A DNA stretch of 64,000 bases. Source: JAMQPK01 sp035937795. Lineage in GTDB: Bacteria; Acidobacteriota; Vicinamibacteria; Vicinamibacterales; JAMQPK01. This document shows, piece by piece, positions 60,026-64,000 of this stretch. Both the position numbers and the translations under genes were made by a program. Positions within the stretch are counted from its first letter, which is position 1, and each line of letters opens with the position of its first letter. Under the pieces are notes generated by a model. It did no database searches. It was given only the letters and a program-made list of their open reading frames with translations, and was not told where the DNA came from. The stretch is from assembly GCA_035937795.1 (NCBI GenBank), contig DASZHO010000089.1:22979-86978 (forward strand), in the 5' to 3' direction.

Positions 60026-61026
60026 TCAGATAGCCCACCGAAGCAGCACGGCACCGACCGTGAATCCGGCTCCCACTGACGCCAGCAGCACGAGATCCCC
60101 CTTTTTCAGCCGCCCCTCGGCGACCGCGTCGTTCAGCGCCAGCGGAATCGTGGCGGCGGTGGTATTTCCGTAGCGCTCGATATTGATGATGACTTTTTCC
60201 GGGGCCAGCCCCAGCCGCTCGGCGGCCGACAGGATGATGCGGCGGTTCGCCTGGTGGGATACAAAGAGGTCGATATCGTTCGCACAAATCCGGTTCCGCC
60301 GCATGATGCGTAAGGAGATTTCTTCGGTCTTGCGTACCGCGAACTTGAAAACCGCCTGCCCGTCCTGTTTCACGTAGTGCAGCCGCTCGTCGACGGTCTC
60401 GCGGGAGGCCGGCCGCAAGCTGCCGCCGGCCGGCATGCACAGCGCCGGTCCGCCGCTGCCGTCGATCTCGTGCTCGAAATCGATCACGCCCCAATCGCCC
60501 TCCGGCGCGGGGCTGACGACCACCGCTCCCGCGCCATCGCCGAACAGCACGCACGTGGAACGATCGGTGTAGTCGATGATGCTCGACATCACGTCGGCAC
60601 CGACGACGAGCGCATGTCTGTGCGTGCCGCCGGCCACCATATGCACGGCCGTCGTGAGAGCATAGGTAAACCCCGAACAGGCCGCGCCGAGATCGAACCC
60701 CCAGGCGTGTTTCGCGCCAATCTTGTTCTGTAGCAGGCACGCGGTGCTCGGAAACACCATGTCGGGCGTGGTGGTGCCGACGACGATGAATTCGATGTCG
60801 TCGGGCGTGAGGCCTGCCTGCGCGATGGCTTTGACCGACGCCTCCCTGGCGAGATCGGACGTCGCCACTCCGGGATCGACGATGTGGCGCTCGCGAATGC
60901 CGGTGCGCTGGAGTATCCACTCGTCGTTGGTTTCAACCATTCTCTCGAGGTCTTTGTTCGTCAGCAGTCTGGGGGGAACATAGGTCGCAAGTCCGCTGAT
61001 CTTGGTGTTGCGAAGGCCGGCTCTGT

Positions 61027-61033
<7 letters not shown>
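60026..61033 (-). CDS. fabH: 3-oxoacyl-ACP synthase III
   Basis: Protein of 335 aa. The catalytic triad is visible: Cys in DLGAACSGFTYAL (C119), His in LFVSHQANRRI, and Asn in IERYGNTTAATIP. It starts fatty-acid chains from acetyl-CoA and malonyl-ACP. The start is GTG at 61033 or 61030, overlapping the ruvB stop. No other fab or plsX genes are adjacent, so an alternative condensing role cannot be excluded. Confidence 0.93.
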
Positions 61034-62040
<1,007 letters not shown>

Positions 62041-62041
62041 G

Positions 62042-62641
62042 TCAGCGGGCAAGCTCGCGTAGGGCCTGTTTCAGCGCCCGCTCGAAGGTCGCCGCGCCGG
62101 GCGTTTGCAGCGCGGCGTCGAGCGCGCGTTCGGCGAGCGGCCGATGATACCCCAGGTTGATCAGCGCCGAGAGGACGTCGGTCCGCAGCGATTCTCCCGC
62201 CGAGGCGGGCGAGGCCGCCACGCCTTCGGCCGGCAGGAACGCGGCCATCTTGTCTTTGAGCTCCAGGCCAATCCGTTCGGCGGTTTTCTTGCCGACCCCC
62301 GGAATCGCGGTGAGGCGCGCCACGTTGCCCTGCCGCACCGCGGCAACCAACTCGTTCGGCTCGATGCCCGACAGCACCGCGAGCGCGAGCTTCGGCCCGA
62401 TACCGCTGACGCCGATCAGCCGTTCGAACAACTGCAACTCGAGCAGCGTGGCGAATCCGTAGAGCGACAACGCGTCTTCGCGGACGTGGGTATGGACGCG
62501 CAGCGCGATCTCATCGCCCGGCTCGGCCATCTCGTAAAACGTGGAGAGCGGCACGTGCGCTTCGTAGCCCACGCCCTGCACATCGACGATGACCCGGTTC
62601 GGATGCTTTTCGAGCAGCCGCCCGCGAAGATGCGCGATCAT
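62042..62641 (-). CDS. ruvA: Holliday junction DNA-binding subunit RuvA
   Basis: Protein of 199 aa from ATG 62641. The N-terminal OB domain (MIAHLRGRLLEKHPNRVIVD), the tandem helix-hairpin-helix motifs LIGVSGIGPKLALAVLSG and LTAIPGVGKKTAERIGLEL, and the C-terminal domain III are intact. It follows ruvC by four bases. Confidence 0.97.
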   Translation of the reverse strand: MIAHLRGRLLEKHPNRVIVDVQGVGYEAHVPLSTFYEMAEPGDEIALRVHTHVREDALSLYGFATLLELQLFERLIGVSGIGPKLALAVLSGIEPNELVAAVRQGNVARLTAIPGVGKKTAERIGLELKDKMAAFLPAEGVAASPASAGESLRTDVLSALINLGYHRPLAERALDAALQTPGAATFERALKQALRELAR

Positions 62642-62645
62642 GCGT

Positions 62646-63200
62646 TCAGCGAGGAAGTCGGAAGGCGCGCCAATTGCCCGCGCGGCGCGCGGGGCGCGAC
62701 CCGCGGATAGTGCGCACGGCGTTGCCCGGCACCGCCATTCTGTGAACGTGGCAGATGGCGATGGCCAGCGCGTCGGACGCATCGTAGGGCGCCGGCGGCG
62801 CGTCGAGGCCGAGAATGAGCTGAATCATCATCTGCACTTGCGCCTTCTCGGCGCGGCCGTAGCCGACGACGGCCTGTTTCACCTCGGCGGGGGTGTATTC
62901 GACGATCGGGACGCCGGCTTCGACGGCGGCGAGCATGGCGACGCCGCGCGCGTGCCCCAGCTTCAGCGCGCTGCGCGCATTCGCCGCGTGGAACAGGTTC
63001 TCGATGGCCACGCAGTCGGGCCGGTGCGCGGCCAACAGTGCGGCCAGCTCGGAATGAATGGCTTGGAGCTTTTTTGGAAACGGATGCGCGATCGGGATCT
63101 TGATGGCGCCGCAGGAAACCAATCGATGCCGGCTGCCGTCGGTCTCCACGCAACCGTAGCCGGTGCGGGCCGAGCCGGGATCGATCCCAAAGATTCTCAC
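62646..63200 (-). CDS. ruvC: Crossover junction endonuclease RuvC
   Basis: Protein of 184 aa from GTG 63200, overlapping the yebC stop as GTGA. RIFGIDPGSARTGYG holds the first catalytic Asp, VAIENLFHAANARSALKLGHARG the Glu, and DASDALAIAICH the last acids. It cuts Holliday junctions. The C-terminus is Arg-rich (RGSRPARRAGNW). Confidence 0.96.
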   Translation of the reverse strand: MRIFGIDPGSARTGYGCVETDGSRHRLVSCGAIKIPIAHPFPKKLQAIHSELAALLAAHRPDCVAIENLFHAANARSALKLGHARGVAMLAAVEAGVPIVEYTPAEVKQAVVGYGRAEKAQVQMMIQLILGLDAPPAPYDASDALAIAICHVHRMAVPGNAVRTIRGSRPARRAGNWRAFRLPR

Positions 63201-63946
63201 GCGAGCGAGGCCTCGATCTCCTTCTCGGAAATGTCGAAGTTCGACCACACGTGCTGCACGTCGTCGTGCTCTTCGAGGGCTTCCATGAGCCTCACCATCT
63301 GCTGCGCGGGCTTGCCCTCGAGCTTCACGTAGTTCTGCGGAATCTTCGACACCTCGGCGGTCGCCGGCTCGATGCCGAGCTGCTTCACCGCTTCCTTGAC
63401 GGCCACAAATGCATCGGGCGCGCTGAGCACTTCCCAGTTGTCGTCATCGTCCTGCAAGTCGTCGGCGCCGGCCTCGAGCACCGCCGCCATCAGCTTCTCT
63501 TCGTCGGCCTTCGACTTCTCCACGACGATGTAGCCTCTTTTCGAGAACATCCACGAGACCGCGCCCGCCGCCGCGAGATTGCCGCCGTGCTTCTCGAGCA
63601 TGTGTCGCAGCTCGCCGACGGTGCGGTTCTTGTTGTCGGTCAGAGTATCGACGATGACCGCCGCGCCACCGGGGCCGTACGCTTCGTACGTCACTTCCTC
63701 GTAGCTCACGCCCGGTTCTTCACCAGTGCCGCGGCGAATGGCGCGCTTGATGTTCTCGGCCGGCATGTTCGCGGCCTTCGCGTCGGCGATGATCGTGCGC
63801 AGGCGCGGGTTCATGTCCGGATCGCCGCCGGCGCCGCGCGCCGCGACGGTCAGCTCCTTGATGAGGCGCGTGAAAATCTTGCCGCGCTTGGCGTCGAGTG
63901 CGCCCTTCTTGTGCTTGATCGACGCCCATTTGGAATGGCCGGACAT
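63197..63946 (-). CDS. YebC/PmpR family protein
   Basis: Protein of 249 aa, full length. SGHSKWASIKHKKGALDAKRGKIFTRL opens the family, and YEAYGPGGAAVIVDTLTDNKNRTV is its central motif. YebC proteins were named transcriptional regulators; newer work ties several to relief of ribosome stalling at prolines. The order yebC-ruvC-ruvA-ruvB is widespread. ATG 63946 is chosen; the 50 bases beyond run to the window edge. Confidence 0.95.
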   Translation of the reverse strand: MSGHSKWASIKHKKGALDAKRGKIFTRLIKELTVAARGAGGDPDMNPRLRTIIADAKAANMPAENIKRAIRRGTGEEPGVSYEEVTYEAYGPGGAAVIVDTLTDNKNRTVGELRHMLEKHGGNLAAAGAVSWMFSKRGYIVVEKSKADEEKLMAAVLEAGADDLQDDDDNWEVLSAPDAFVAVKEAVKQLGIEPATAEVSKIPQNYVKLEGKPAQQMVRLMEALEEHDDVQHVWSNFDISEKEIEASLA

Positions 63947-64000
63947 GTCAAAACTCCAGGGAAAGACCGCTGACAGGACCGCAAATTTTACCACACGCCG

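Overview
The window is 64 kb of dense, GC-rich chromosomal DNA with short gaps, many ATGA/GTGA/TTGA stop-start overlaps and frequent GTG/TTG starts. The gene set is Gram-negative-like: Pal-type lipoprotein, UppS, CdsA, RseP, a WaaE-like glycosyltransferase and queuosine genes. It also carries a cdaA-cdaR-glmM c-di-AMP cluster and a gldAFG/DUF4340 exporter, and one small bacterial microcompartment (BMC) locus. This mix fits an Acidobacteriota genome, perhaps class Vicinamibacteria (subdivision 6). That placement is inference from gene content and composition; no 16S rRNA gene is present.

Layout. 1-9.5 kb: the 3' part of hemL, a secreted coiled-coil protein, two c-type cytochromes, then rseP-dxr-cdsA-uppS-truA-pyrE on the minus strand. 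9.5-20.3 kb: two sugar transferases, then two pyrimidine clusters, pyrR-pyrB-pyrC-pyrE-like (minus) and pyrK-pyrD-pyrF-glutaredoxin (plus). They are separated by a membrane-anchored phosphatase-superfamily enzyme. A hairpin resembling a PyrR-binding loop lies in the pyrR leader. 20.3-30.3 kb: Pal-like lipoprotein, methyltransferase, an operon of a LysW-like acidic carrier, a LarE-like PP-loop enzyme and a large membrane protein, then a REC-PilZ protein, a CorC-type protein, a peroxiredoxin and a penicillin acylase. 30.3-36.6 kb: ABC exporter operon (ATPase, permease, GldG-like, DUF4340) running into dacB. 36.6-44.2 kb: MFS, DinB, VOC, alanyl-tRNA editing, queC, queE, a serine hydrolase of different composition, DUF72 and DUF983.

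44.1-64 kb: every gene is on the minus strand. Transcription runs yebC-ruvC-ruvA-ruvB-fabH, an acetyltransferase, queA, tRNA(CAU), tilS, ftsH, folP, cdaA-cdaR-glmM, pdxJ, a hydrolase, a TPR protein and the BMC locus. The BMC locus holds a class II sugar-phosphate aldolase with a C-terminal targeting helix, one BMC-H, three BMC-P, a small Cys/His-rich protein with an N-terminal targeting-like helix, and a D-2-hydroxyacid dehydrogenase. nth follows. The BMC is PVM-like in its shell and aldolase, but no aldehyde dehydrogenase, alcohol dehydrogenase or phosphotransacylase is seen beside it.

Unexplained structure. Purine-rich GAAAGT/AAAAGTA repeats occur at four separate intergenic sites. An 81-bp GC-rich tandem repeat lies between the cytochrome genes, and 25 nt of it reappear exactly inside the DUF72 gene. 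A 21-bp triple repeat covers the 3' end of cdaR, a paired hairpin lies between tRNA(CAU) and tilS, and an AT-rich island lies upstream of the acetyltransferase gene. The strongest leads for a new system are the BMC locus with its small cargo-like protein, and the LysW-like/LarE-like operon.
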